A stretch of DNA of 64,000 nt from Pseudomonas sp. PDNC002 (GCF_016919445.1 NZ_CP070356.1:193501-257500); one strand, 5' to 3'; shown: positions 34,625-43,071, counted from the stretch's first letter. The notes: a model not told the origin generated them from the sequence alone. Translations and numbers: made by a program.

Positions 34625-35632
34625 TCACTCCGCCGGTGGTTGCGGGCGGCCTCGGCGACGGAACTCCACCGGCGTCTCGCCGACCCAGCGCTTGAAGGCG
34701 CGGTAGAAGGTGCTCGGCTCGGAGAAACCGGTGCGCTCGACGATCACCTCGATGCGTTCGTCGGTCTTGAGCAACAGCTCCTTGGCCAGGCGACAGCGGT
34801 AATCGGTGACCAGATCGTTGAAGCGCACCCCGGCCATGGCCAGGCGTTCGCGCAGGCGACGGGCCGGCATGTCCAGACGGGCGGCAACCTGCTCCAGCGT
34901 CGCGCCGCCATCCACCAGCAGCACGCCGATCAGTTCGCGCACCTTGCGCACCAGGTCCAGCCGCTCCACCTCGGCCAGTTGCCGGCGCGCCAGGGACTCG
35001 TGCATGCGCAGCAGTTCAGGGGCGGCGTGGCGCGAAGGCTTGTCCAGCACGGTGGCGTCGAACACCAGGGCATAGCGGTCGGCACCCAGCACCACCGGGC
35101 AGCCATAGACTTCGCGATAACGTGCCGCCGGGGCGCCCTCTTCGTGCATCAACTGCACTTCGTGGGGTTTGAAGTCACCCTCGGTGAGCGCGTGGAACAG
35201 GCGGACCACCGCGCCAGCCAGCATCTCCGGGAAGTGCCGGTTGGTCCCGGCGGTATGACCGAGCAGCAGGACGGCCTTCTCGCCTTCCACTTCCAGGCGA
35301 GCATTCAGCGTGTCGGACAGCAGGCGCACATAGCGCAGGGCATGGCGCAGGCCTTCGCCGAAGGTGGCGCTGGAGAGGAACAGGTACTCCAGCAGCAGGC
35401 CGTGGAATGCCGGCAGGTGGCCGGCCAGGTAGAGGCCGACGTGCTCTTCGCCACACTCGTCGGCGGCGGCCTTCCAGAACAGGTTCTGTGCGCTATGGGG
35501 GAATCGTCCGGCAGGCAGGCTGCCGGCTGGCAGGCCGACGCGGGCCAGCACGCGGTCGGGGTCGGTACCGCTGGCGCGCAGGGCGTCGATCACCGGGCGC
35601 ATCAGCGCCACATCGTCGGTCAGATCACGCAT
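34625..35632 (-). CDS. AraC-family regulator with arabinose_bd-type N-terminal domain
   Basis: A 335-residue regulator of the OruR/ArgR-like AraC subgroup. An N-terminal domain of about 200 residues (FPHSAQNLFWKAAADECG; HALRYVRLLSDTLNARLEVEG) precedes two C-terminal HTH motifs (TLEQVAARLDMPARRLRERL; IEVIVERTGFSEPSTFYRAFKRW). It lies 205 bp from the divergent MaoC gene, so it likely senses an acyl or related compound and regulates that gene and perhaps the thiolase/FabG set. Confidence 0.9.
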   Translation of the reverse strand: MRDLTDDVALMRPVIDALRASGTDPDRVLARVGLPAGSLPAGRFPHSAQNLFWKAAADECGEEHVGLYLAGHLPAFHGLLLEYLFLSSATFGEGLRHALRYVRLLSDTLNARLEVEGEKAVLLLGHTAGTNRHFPEMLAGAVVRLFHALTEGDFKPHEVQLMHEEGAPAARYREVYGCPVVLGADRYALVFDATVLDKPSRHAAPELLRMHESLARRQLAEVERLDLVRKVRELIGVLLVDGGATLEQVAARLDMPARRLRERLAMAGVRFNDLVTDYRCRLAKELLLKTDERIEVIVERTGFSEPSTFYRAFKRWVGETPVEFRRRGRPQPPAE

Positions 35633-35837
35633 GGTGTTTTTTCTAGTTATCCATGAGGCGAGCCCATCTTAGGCAGCTTTCCCATCGCCCCTCAAGAGAA
35701 TCAGGAAGCAGGCTGAGGGAAATATCCGAGCAATCCGGCGGTCACATTGACTTGCCTGCCGCGCACAGCGTTGCCACGGCCAATGCCCACGCTCCAGTGC
35801 TGGCTAAGCTGAATGAATGCCCCTCAGGAGATACCCG

Positions 35838-36695
35838 ATGCCCCGCGATTGGCTTGACCTGTCCGCCCCACCCGCCCTCACCGGCCTGTTCGTACGTGCG
35901 GCGCTGCGCCGTGGCGTCCGCGGCCGCAGCCTGCCGACACGCGGCGTGCGCTGCCCGGTCACGGTGGATCCGAAGCACCTGGAACGCTATCGCAAGGTCT
36001 GCGGCTTCCCCGACAACCACCTGCTGCCGCCGACTTATCCGCATATCCTCGCCTTCGGCCTGCAGATGGGCCTGCTCACCGACGCGAGTTTCCCCTTCCC
36101 GCTACTGGGCCTGGTGCACCTGGAAAACCGTATCAGCGTGTTGCGGCCGCTGGGCGGGCTGGGGCCGTTCAACGTCAGCGTGCGGGTAGCCGACCTGCAG
36201 CCCCACGAGAAGGGTGTGACCTTCAGCATCATCACCCAGCTGCACGACCAGCTCGGCCTGCTCTGGGAGGGCGACAGCCGCATCCTGTTCCGCGGCATGC
36301 GCCTGGACGGCACGCCGCCGGCCCGCGACGACGTCGCCGAACTGCCGCTGGAGCAGATCGACGCCTGGAACTGCCCGGCGGATATCGGCCGTCGCTATGC
36401 CCGTGTGGCCGGCGACTACAACCCGATCCACCTGTCGGCTGCCAGCGCGAAGCTATTCGGCTTCCCCCGCGCCATCGCCCACGGCCTGTGGAACAAGGCG
36501 CGTAGCCTGGCGGCGCTGGGCGAACGCCTGCCAGCCGCCGCTTATCGGGTCGAGGTGCGCTTCCAGAAGCCGGTGCTGCTGCCCTCCTCCGTCAACCTGC
36601 TGGCCAGCGAACCCGCAGCCATCGGGCAGTTCAGCCTGCGCGGCAAGGACGACCTGCCGCACATGGCCGGCAGTTGGAGCCCGCTCGATTCCTGA
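35838..36695 (+). CDS. MaoC-family (R)-3-hydroxyacyl thioester dehydratase
   Basis: A 285-residue double-hotdog hydratase. The hydratase motif 2 is seen at about 190-220 as ARVAGDYNPIHLSAASAKLF with the catalytic Asp and His, followed by FPRAIAHGLW. Start ATG 35838 has AGGAG eight bases upstream. It hydrates enoyl thioesters to (R)-3-hydroxyacyl thioesters or the reverse. Length and layout match the mycobacterial HtdX type, whose gene sits next to fabG4 and fadA2 as here. Confidence 0.88.
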   Translation: MPRDWLDLSAPPALTGLFVRAALRRGVRGRSLPTRGVRCPVTVDPKHLERYRKVCGFPDNHLLPPTYPHILAFGLQMGLLTDASFPFPLLGLVHLENRISVLRPLGGLGPFNVSVRVADLQPHEKGVTFSIITQLHDQLGLLWEGDSRILFRGMRLDGTPPARDDVAELPLEQIDAWNCPADIGRRYARVAGDYNPIHLSAASAKLFGFPRAIAHGLWNKARSLAALGERLPAAAYRVEVRFQKPVLLPSSVNLLASEPAAIGQFSLRGKDDLPHMAGSWSPLDS

Positions 36696-36734
36696 TGCGC
36701 GAGACTTGAAGCGCGTCGCCTGAGGCTTGAAGCT

Positions 36735-36796
36735 ATGGGGCTCACGTTGGAGCCCCATCTGCATGAACCTCGAAGCCATATGAACCTAGAAGCCAT
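36735..36796 (+). promoter_or_regulatory. Leader hairpin, 17-bp tandem duplication and six-codon ORF before the MazG-like gene
   Basis: A perfect 9-bp stem ATGGGGCTC / GAGCCCCAT (36735-36758) is followed by ATGAACCTCGAAGCCAT (36763-36779), repeated with one mismatch at 36780-36796. The first copy encodes MNLEAI and its TGA overlaps the ATG of the MazG-like gene (ATATGA), which would allow translational coupling. Confidence 0.6.
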
Positions 36797-37097
36797 CACC
36801 GCGCGCCTGCACGCCATCCGCGACCACAACGACTGGAGCCGCTTCCACAGTCCGAAGAACCTGGCCATGGCCGCCAGCGTGGAAATGGCCGAGCTGGTGG
36901 AAATCTTCCAGTGGCTGCGCGAGGACGAGTCGCGCCAGCTGCCGCCGGAAACACTGGCCCACGCCGGCCAGGAAGTCGGTGACATCGTGCTCTATCTCTT
37001 GCTGCTGTGCGCCGAGCTGGGTATCGACATGGACCAGGTGGTGCGCGCCAAGCTGGCCGACAGCGAGCGACGCTTCATCGAAGGCGGTGCCAAGTGA
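36780..37097 (+). CDS. MazG-like nucleotide pyrophosphohydrolase
   Basis: A 105-residue all-alpha NTP pyrophosphatase-like protein. The metal-binding pattern ExxE-x-ExxD is seen as AASVEMAELVEIFQWL and HAGQEVGDIVLYLLLL. The family hydrolyses non-canonical nucleotides to monophosphates. Start ATG 36780 opens on MNLEAITARL; an upstream in-frame ATG at 36735 is part of a hairpin and is less likely. Its stop overlaps the GTG start of the CmoM gene (GTGA), so the two form an operon. Confidence 0.88.
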   Translation: MNLEAITARLHAIRDHNDWSRFHSPKNLAMAASVEMAELVEIFQWLREDESRQLPPETLAHAGQEVGDIVLYLLLLCAELGIDMDQVVRAKLADSERRFIEGGAK

Positions 37098-37864
37098 GCC
37101 AGCCTCCAAAATCCGGCGACCGCCACTTCGACGAACTCGCCACGCGCTTCGCCGAGAAGATCTACGGCGGCGCGAAAGGCGCGATCCGTCTCGCGGTGCT
37201 GCAGGCCGACCTGGCCGAAGCGCTACCCGACCGCCCGCTGCGGGTACTGGACATCGGCGCGGGCCTGGGCCACATGTCGCTGTGGCTGGCCGGGCGCGGC
37301 CATGACGTCACCCTCGCCGAACCCGCCGCGCCGATGCTCGAGGCCGCGCGCCAGCGCTTCGAGGAAGCGGGCCTTGCAGCCACTTTCATCGAGGCGCCCT
37401 GGCAGGACCTGCTCGGCCAGCTCAACGAACCCTACGACCTGGTGATCTGCCACGCCGTGCTGGAATGGCTGGCCGAGCCGCTGGCGATCCTGCCGGTGCT
37501 GCACCAGCTGACCCGCGCCGATGGCTGGCTGTCCCTGGCGTTCTACAACCGCGACGCGCTGATCTACCGCAACCTGCTCAAGGGGCATTTCCGCAAGCTG
37601 CGCAAGAACCGCTTCGCCGGTGAAGGCCAGAGCCTGACCCCGCAGGAACCGCTCGACCCGCGCGTGCTCGAAGAAGCCATGGTCGGCCATTGGCGCATCG
37701 AGGCGCGCAGCGGCGTGCGAGTGTTCCACGACTACATGCCGGTGGAATTCCAGCACAAGGCCGAACCCATCGACCTGGTGGAGATGGAACTGCAATACCG
37801 TCGACATCCCGCCTTCGCCGGGCTGGGGCGCTACCTGCACTGGCTGTGCCGGCCGCAGGATTAG
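37094..37864 (+). CDS. cmoM: tRNA 5-carboxymethoxyuridine methyltransferase
   Basis: A 256-residue class I SAM methyltransferase (formerly SmtA). Motif I is LDIGAGLGHMSLWLA, followed by the acidic loop of motif II (VTLAEPAAPMLEAA). The CmoM-like features are the N-terminal FDELATRFAEKIYGGAKGAIR and the middle segment LAFYNRDALIYRNLLKG. It methylates cmo5U34 to mcmo5U in certain tRNAs. Start is GTG at 37094, overlapping the MazG-like stop. Length agrees with E. coli CmoM. Confidence 0.9.
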   Translation: MSQPPKSGDRHFDELATRFAEKIYGGAKGAIRLAVLQADLAEALPDRPLRVLDIGAGLGHMSLWLAGRGHDVTLAEPAAPMLEAARQRFEEAGLAATFIEAPWQDLLGQLNEPYDLVICHAVLEWLAEPLAILPVLHQLTRADGWLSLAFYNRDALIYRNLLKGHFRKLRKNRFAGEGQSLTPQEPLDPRVLEEAMVGHWRIEARSGVRVFHDYMPVEFQHKAEPIDLVEMELQYRRHPAFAGLGRYLHWLCRPQD

Positions 37865-37917
37865 GTGCATAGTTGCCAGTGCGCACGCCCACCACACCCG
37901 GCGTGCGGGAGTCCGTC

Positions 37918-38514
37918 ATGCCGCGTTACCTGCTGATCCTGCCACTGTTCGCCACCCTGGCCGCCTGCCAGAGCCAGAATCCCTACTCCGCCACCTCGTT
38001 GCCCATCCCGCCGGCACCCGCACAAGCCGCCAATCCAGGCCTCGACCCCGGCAGCTATCCGGCGCCGCCCCTGGATTACGGTCGCTACCGCTCCTGGGGC
38101 TGGAGCGACGGCGCCGGCTTCGATGGCCCGCTGCAGGATGCCGTCAGCGAAGCCCTCGACCAGCGCGGCCTGCGCCCGGCGCGCAGCAACGCGCCAGCGG
38201 ACCTGCGGGTCAGCGCGCAGCTTTCCAGCGAGCAGCGCACGCGGCAGACCACCGACTATTACAACGGCGGCTACTACGGCGGCTACGGCCGCTGGAACGA
38301 TCCGTGGTACGGCGGCTACGGTGCCTCCTACCCTGTCACCCGCACCTACGTCGTCACCGTCAGCGTGGTACGCATCGCGCTGTTCGATGCCCGCAGCCAC
38401 CAACAGGTGTGGAGCGGCAGCGCCGAGTACGAGGACGGCAGCAACCAGAGCGACCAGGCCCGCGCCCTGCGCGAAGCCGCCCGCAAGGCCATGGACGGTT
38501 ATCCGCCGGGCTGA
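37918..38514 (+). CDS. DUF4136 lipoprotein
   Basis: A 198-residue lipoprotein: signal [17 protein letters not shown] with the lipidated Cys at 17 and Gln after it, so outer-membrane sorting is expected. The DUF4136 core follows ([38 protein letters not shown]). A glycine/tyrosine-rich stretch ([13 protein letters not shown]) splits the domain. Function unknown. A second DUF4136 lipoprotein follows at 39551. Its end overlaps the convergent GDPD-like gene by 16 bp. Confidence 0.88.
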   Translation: MPRYLLILPLFATLAACQSQNPYSATSLPIPPAPAQAANPGLDPGSYPAPPLDYGRYRSWGWSDGAGFDGPLQDAVSEALDQRGLRPARSNAPADLRVSAQLSSEQRTRQTTDYYNGGYYGGYGRWNDPWYGGYGASYPVTRTYVVTVSVVRIALFDARSHQQVWSGSAEYEDGSNQSDQARALREAARKAMDGYPPG

Positions 38515-39419
38515 GCCTCGGCGCGCCGGTAGGCGGGAACGCTGGCCGGCGAATCGACCATCACCGCATCGGCGCCCAACTCCTGGGCCGTCCGATAGGC
38601 TGCCGCCGAGTTGATGCCGAACATCACCACGTTCGTACCCACAGCCTGCCGCACACACGCCATGGCCTGTGGCGTCCACAACCGCGCCGGCTTCACCTGA
38701 TAGGACGACGAGCCCAGGGTGAATTGCTCCGTCACCGTCAGCTCGCGGTCCAACTCGATGCCCATCCAGGCACCTGCGGCCGGAGGCGTACAACGCCCGC
38801 CAAGCGCCAGCTCCACCAGACGATTGCGTGTGACATCACGGCTCTCGAACACCTGCGCATGCGGGTAGTGTCGGGCCAGGAAGTCACTGGCCTCGGGCTC
38901 GGTGGAGTAGAAGCGTACTCGCGACCAGGCATCGCTGCGGTCCAGTTCGACAGCGACCGCATCGATGACCGCGGCCACCGGTTGCGCCTTGATGTCGAGG
39001 AAGATCGGAATGTTCGTCGGTATCACCCGCAGCGCCTGCGCCAGGGTGGGAACCTCCAGCGCGCTGGCGCGATAGGGGTAATGGCCGTCGGCATCCTTGA
39101 AGCCATAGCCGGCATTCACGCGACTCAGCTGCGTCAGCGTGCGCGACGCGACGCTACCCGTGGTATCGGTCAGCGCGGACAGGTCCGTCGGCCGATACAG
39201 CACCGGCACGCAGTTGGCGGTCACCTGCACCGAGAGCCACAGCGCGTCGCTGCCATTCCACAGCGCGCGCCGGATTGCCAGGAGGGTATTTTCTGGCGCA
39301 TCGCCGGTGCCCGCTCGATGCGCCACCACCAGCGGCGCTCGACGGGCCTCGGCCTGTTGCCATGCACAACCCTGTAACGCCAGCAGCACCAGCAGCGATC
39401 CGGTCATGAAACTGCGCAT
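38499..39419 (-). CDS. GDPD-fold lipoprotein with altered active site
   Basis: A 306-residue protein of the glycerophosphodiester phosphodiesterase fold, with a lipoprotein signal ([18 protein letters not shown]). The first catalytic motif is present ([15 protein letters not shown]). At the metal site, where active enzymes read E-x-D ... DG-x-P-V-x-x-H-D, this protein reads [20 protein letters not shown]. The Glu and Asp ligands and the second His are therefore missing. Later features are typical ([20 protein letters not shown]). It may bind a ligand without hydrolysing it or use a different chemistry. It lies between the two DUF4136 lipoprotein genes on the opposite strand. Confidence 0.85.
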   Translation of the reverse strand: MRSFMTGSLLVLLALQGCAWQQAEARRAPLVVAHRAGTGDAPENTLLAIRRALWNGSDALWLSVQVTANCVPVLYRPTDLSALTDTTGSVASRTLTQLSRVNAGYGFKDADGHYPYRASALEVPTLAQALRVIPTNIPIFLDIKAQPVAAVIDAVAVELDRSDAWSRVRFYSTEPEASDFLARHYPHAQVFESRDVTRNRLVELALGGRCTPPAAGAWMGIELDRELTVTEQFTLGSSSYQVKPARLWTPQAMACVRQAVGTNVVMFGINSAAAYRTAQELGADAVMVDSPASVPAYRRAEAQPGG

Positions 39420-39550
39420 CACATCCGCCTTCCTCGAGATAGACCGCCAAATTAGCAACAGAGGTGGTTCCAATGCCGTCGAACATTACCAGCTTGCCAA
39501 TCCCACGGCCTTGCGCTTGGATGGAGTTCTCTGACAGGAGTATTGCGATC

Positions 39551-40123
39551 ATGATCCGCCGTCTGTTGTGCCGTTCATTGTTCCTGAGCCTGATGCTCGG
39601 CCTCGCTGCCTGTGAAACCACCAGCGTCAGCCGCGACTACGACACCACCCGCGACTTCGCCCGCTACCAGACCTGGAGCTGGGCACAACCCGCCTTCGAA
39701 TACCGGCCGGATGATCCGCGCATCAAGAGCGACCTCACCGAGCAACGCATCAGCGACGCCGTGGCCGACGAGTTCGACCAGCGCGGCCTGCGCAAGGCCC
39801 AGGACGGCAACCCGGGCGACGTGAAGATCCGCGCCTACCTGATCGTCGACCAGCGCCAGGATCAGGTCACCACCTACACCGGCGGCTACTGGGGCGGTTA
39901 TTGGGGTGGCTACTGGGGCCCGCCGCCGATGGCCGAGACCCGCAGCGTGACCTACAAGGTCGCCACCATCCAGGTCGACATGTTCGACGGCAAGGATGGC
40001 AAGCTGGTCTGGCGCGGCAGCGGCGAGCAGGTGATGCGCAGCAGCCCGCCGACACCGGCCGAGCGCGAAGCGGCGATCCGCGAGACAGTGCAGAAAGTCA
40101 TCGCCCAGTACCCTCCGCACTGA
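39551..40123 (+). CDS. DUF4136 lipoprotein (second paralogue)
   Basis: A 190-residue lipoprotein, signal MIRRLLCRSLFLSLMLGLAAC with Cys at 21. The DUF4136 pattern is clear (YDTTRDFARYQTWSW; ADEFDQRGLRKA; VDMFDGKDGKLVWRGSGEQ). It has a threefold GGYW repeat (TGGYWGGYWGGYWGPP). A CAGGAG ribosome-binding site lies upstream of ATG 39551. It is followed after 19 bp by the GNAT gene and may head that operon. Function unknown; likely in the outer membrane. Confidence 0.88.
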   Translation: MIRRLLCRSLFLSLMLGLAACETTSVSRDYDTTRDFARYQTWSWAQPAFEYRPDDPRIKSDLTEQRISDAVADEFDQRGLRKAQDGNPGDVKIRAYLIVDQRQDQVTTYTGGYWGGYWGGYWGPPPMAETRSVTYKVATIQVDMFDGKDGKLVWRGSGEQVMRSSPPTPAEREAAIRETVQKVIAQYPPH

Positions 40124-40142
40124 GCCCTGCCCTGGAGACCGC

Positions 40143-40637
40143 GTGAATCATTCCACCCTGCAGCACCGCCCCGCCGTCGCCGCCGACCTCGACGAGATCG
40201 TGCGTTTCCCCCAGGACGCCGACGAGCTTTTCTACTGCTATCCCAAGGCGAGCTGGCCGCTGACCGTGGGCCAACTCGCCGCCGCCATGGCCGAGCGGCG
40301 CGGCAGTACCGTCGCCCTGCTCGATGGCCGGGTGGCGGGCTTCGCCAACTTCTACCAGTGGCAGCCGAACGAGTTCTGCGCCCTGGGCAACATGATGGTC
40401 GCACCCGCCGCGCGCCGGCATGGAGTGGCGCAATATCTGATCGAGGTCATGGAGCAGCTCGCCCGCGACCAGTACAAGGCACGGCTGATGAAAGTGTCCT
40501 GCTTCAATGCCAATGCCGCCGGGTTGCTGCTCTATGCGCGCCTGGGCTACCAGCCGCAGGGCATCGTCGAGCGCGCCGACCCCCAGGGCCGGCGCGTGGC
40601 CCTGGTCCAACTGGAGAAAGCCCTTGTCCACGCCTGA
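40143..40637 (+). CDS. GNAT-family N-acetyltransferase
   Basis: A 164-residue acetyltransferase starting with GTG at 40143 after GGAG. The acetyl-CoA pyrophosphate loop appears as MMVAPAARRHGVAQYLIEVM, followed by the usual CFNANAAGLLLYARLGYQ. It transfers an acetyl group to an unknown amine or protein. It is the first of four genes with overlapping ends (GNAT, DsrE, GcvH-like, dipeptidase). Confidence 0.9.
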   Translation: MNHSTLQHRPAVAADLDEIVRFPQDADELFYCYPKASWPLTVGQLAAAMAERRGSTVALLDGRVAGFANFYQWQPNEFCALGNMMVAPAARRHGVAQYLIEVMEQLARDQYKARLMKVSCFNANAAGLLLYARLGYQPQGIVERADPQGRRVALVQLEKALVHA

Positions 40638-40998
40638 GCCCCAGCGCGTGCTGATCGTCGTCAGCAGCGGCCCGAGCACCCCGGCGCGCTGCGCCGCGCC
40701 GTTCTACACCGCCACCCTGCTGGCCTGCATGGATGCGCAGGTCACCCTGTTCCTCAGCGGCGAAGGCACCCGCCTGGCCTTCCAGGACATCGCCGACCAC
40801 CTCTACGCCGCCGAGGGTGGCGAGCCCATCAGCCATTTCATCCAGCAGGCCAAGGAAGCCGGCGCGCGCCTGTTGATGTGCCGTGCGCCTGGCATCGCCA
40901 TCGACGAAAGCCGGCTGATCGAGGAAGTCGACGAGATCGCCAGCGGTGGTGAGCTGGCACGCATGATTCTCGAGTACGACCGAGTGCTGACCCTGTGA
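40624..40998 (+). CDS. DsrE-family protein
   Basis: A 124-residue protein of the DsrE/DsrF fold. It has the N-terminal strand RVLIVVSSGPSTP, helix FYTATLLACMDAQV, and a loop cysteine C86 in LLMCRAPGIAID, at the place of the sulfur-carrying cysteine in DsrE/YchN-type proteins. The start is taken as TTG 40624, seven bases after GGAG, which overlaps the GNAT gene by 14 bp; no ATG exists at a sensible place. Its stop overlaps the GTG of the GcvH-like gene. It is likely a small sulfur-relay or related protein in the cytoplasm. Confidence 0.8.
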   Translation: MSTPEPQRVLIVVSSGPSTPARCAAPFYTATLLACMDAQVTLFLSGEGTRLAFQDIADHLYAAEGGEPISHFIQQAKEAGARLLMCRAPGIAIDESRLIEEVDEIASGGELARMILEYDRVLTL

Positions 40999-41456
40999 AA
41001 CTGCACGGCCTGGAGTTCCCGGACGACCGGCTCTACGCCCCCGAGTACAACCTCTGGTTGCGCGAGGAAAACGGCAGCGCGGTGACCCTCGGCCTCACCG
41101 CCTATGGCTGCGCGATCTACGGACAGATATTCGCCTTCACTCCCAAGCGCGACGGCTGGCACATCGACTGCGACCGCAGCTTCGGCGTGGTCGAGTTCGC
41201 CAAGGCCGCATCCTCCGCACGCAGCCCGCTGGACGGCAGCATCCTCGCCAGCAACGACGCCGTGGTGCGCCGCCCTGGCCTGATCAACCAGGACTGCTAC
41301 GGCGAAGGCTGGATGGTGCGCCTGAAGCCCGACGACTGGGCCGCAGCCCGCGGCCGATTCCTCCAGGGCCAGGCCGCCCTCGACGCGTTCGCCCAGCGCA
41401 TGTACCTGGACAACTTCGACCCCGACGACGACGGCGTGCAGGCCCTGCGCCCGTGA
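40995..41456 (+). CDS. GcvH-like lipoyl carrier protein
   Basis: A 153-residue protein with the glycine cleavage H fold. VTLGLTAYGCAIYGQIFAF and the segment GVVEFAKAASSARSPLDGSI correspond to the GcvH lipoylation region, and Lys70 matches the lipoylated lysine of VESVKAAS. CYGEGWMVRLKPDDW matches the C-terminal end. No gcvT or gcvP is nearby, so it is not part of an ordinary glycine cleavage operon. Pairing with a DsrE protein recalls the lipoate-binding proteins of sulfur-oxidising sHdr systems, but no Hdr genes are present. GTG start overlaps dsrE. Confidence 0.85.
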   Translation: MKLHGLEFPDDRLYAPEYNLWLREENGSAVTLGLTAYGCAIYGQIFAFTPKRDGWHIDCDRSFGVVEFAKAASSARSPLDGSILASNDAVVRRPGLINQDCYGEGWMVRLKPDDWAAARGRFLQGQAALDAFAQRMYLDNFDPDDDGVQALRP

Positions 41457-42136
41457 GCTGGATCGCTCGCTTCCTTCCACTCCTGCTGCTTCTGCTCCTC
41501 AGCCAGCCGCTGCGCGCCGACCAGCCCGCGCAGGGCGGTTTCGTCTACCTCGACCAGGTGCTGAAATCGGCGCGCTACGACGTGCGCTATGCAGGCTCGG
41601 ACAACTTCGTCGGGGAGCCCATCGACGGCTATGCCACGGCACGGCTCATCCTCACACGCGAAGCCGCCGCCGCATTGGTCGCCGTCGAGCAGGACCTGGC
41701 GCTGAGCGGCCTGGCCCTGAAAATCTTCGACGGCTATCGCCCACAGCGCGCCGTGGATGAATTCCGCCGCTGGGCCAGCGACCCGCAGGACACCCGGCAG
41801 AAATCCCGCTACTACCCCGGTATCGACAAGAGCACGCTGTTCCGCGACGGCTACATCGCCAAGCGCTCCGGGCACTCCCGCGGCAGCACCGTCGACCTCA
41901 CGCTGGTGGACATCGGCAGCGGCGCCGAACTCGACATGGGTAGCACCTTCGACTTCTTCGGCCCCATCTCCCACCACGGCACGGCGCTGATCAGCGTGCA
42001 GCAGACGCGCAATCGCGAAACCCTGCGCCAGGCCATGCTGCGCCACGGCTTCGAGCCCTACAGCGCCGAGTGGTGGCATTACACGCTCAAGACAGAACCT
42101 TATCCGGACACCTACTTCGACTTCCCGGTGCAATGA
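41453..42136 (+). CDS. D-alanyl-D-alanine dipeptidase (VanX/DdpX type)
   Basis: A 227-residue M15D zinc peptidase with a signal peptide (MSWIARFLPLLLLLLLSQPLRA). The zinc ligands are in SGHSRGSTVDLTLVD (His, Asp) and EWWHYTL (Glu, His), and FDGYRP holds the transition-state Arg. It cleaves D-Ala-D-Ala in the periplasm, probably in cell-wall turnover rather than vancomycin resistance. Its GTG start overlaps the GcvH-like stop, completing the four-gene operon. Confidence 0.9.
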   Translation: MSWIARFLPLLLLLLLSQPLRADQPAQGGFVYLDQVLKSARYDVRYAGSDNFVGEPIDGYATARLILTREAAAALVAVEQDLALSGLALKIFDGYRPQRAVDEFRRWASDPQDTRQKSRYYPGIDKSTLFRDGYIAKRSGHSRGSTVDLTLVDIGSGAELDMGSTFDFFGPISHHGTALISVQQTRNRETLRQAMLRHGFEPYSAEWWHYTLKTEPYPDTYFDFPVQ

Positions 42137-42189
42137 GGCCAGCGGCTAGGCTCAAGGGCACTGGCGCCCACCACGGAGACAATACGGAC

Positions 42190-42237
42190 ATGTCCAGACT
42201 CACCACCCTGCTGGCCGCCGCTCTCGGTGTCGCCTAG
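42190..42237 (+). pseudogene. Possible remnant of a secreted-protein start
   Basis: ATG at 42190 reads MSRLTTLLAAALGVA and then meets TAG. It looks like the beginning of a signal peptide cut short, in the 238-bp gap between the dipeptidase and GrpB genes. It could equally be chance. Confidence 0.25.
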
Positions 42238-42374
42238 AGACTCGACGGCAGGCTGGTCGGACGCTTGCCTCGCTACGATGGCTACAAATGGCAACAGGCC
42301 GGTGCTTCTTGCGGAACCTCCCTCACCAACCCAGCCTCCAACGTTCGCCCCTACCGCCTAACGCCGGAGAATCC

Positions 42375-43016
42375 ATGCCCCCGCAAGCCCCCGCATTCGA
42401 TGGCCAACGCTGGAGCAATGCCGAAGAGGACCGCATCGAAGTCGTCCCTGCCGATCCCGCCTGGCCGCAGCGCTTTGCCGAGGAAGCCCAGGCCATCGCC
42501 CGCGAGGCGGACCTGCCCGGCCTGGGCATTGAGCACATCGGCAGCACCGCTGTGCCGGGGCTGGACGCCAAGCCGATCATCGACATCCTCCTGCTGCCGC
42601 CACCCGGCAGCGACCCGCACCGGCTGATCGACCCCCTGCAGCGCCTGGGCTACCAGTACTGGGCGGAAAACCCGGATACCACGCGGCTGTTCTTCGTCAA
42701 AGGCATGCCACCACTGGGCAATGGACGCACTCACCACGTCCACGTCATGGACCTGGGCGAAGCCTCGCGCCGCCTGCTGCTGCGCGACTGGCTGCGCAAC
42801 CACCCCGAAGACGCCCAACGCTACGCGCAGGTGAAGCACGAACTGGCCCGGCGCTTCCCCACCGATCGCGACGCGTATACCGACGGCAAGGACGACATAG
42901 TCGCGCAGATACTCGGCCGCGCGCTCAACCCGTCAGGGCACCAACGCGACCACGGAGGCGATGCGCCCCACGGCGGCGAGATCCAGGGGCCGGACAGCCA
43001 CGCGGCGAAACGTTAA
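42375..43016 (+). CDS. GrpB-family (UPF0157) protein
   Basis: A 213-residue member of the GrpB/UPF0157 nucleotidyltransferase-like family. The diagnostic motif GIEHIGSTAVPGLDAKPIID is at about 55-75, preceded by VPADPAWPQRF. Start ATG 42375 follows GGAGAATCC. The last 25 residues are polar and probably disordered. The biochemical role of the family is not established. Confidence 0.88.
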   Translation: MPPQAPAFDGQRWSNAEEDRIEVVPADPAWPQRFAEEAQAIAREADLPGLGIEHIGSTAVPGLDAKPIIDILLLPPPGSDPHRLIDPLQRLGYQYWAENPDTTRLFFVKGMPPLGNGRTHHVHVMDLGEASRRLLLRDWLRNHPEDAQRYAQVKHELARRFPTDRDAYTDGKDDIVAQILGRALNPSGHQRDHGGDAPHGGEIQGPDSHAAKR

Positions 43017-43071
43017 TCACGCGTTAATCCAACCGGCCGAAGCTCGGGACTCACCTTCAGGAGGTCGTCCC

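Noticed and set aside
41453..42136. Vancomycin-resistance gene (vanX)
   Set aside because: The protein is a secreted Gram-negative dipeptidase of the same family; no vanHA partners are present, so cell-wall turnover is more likely.
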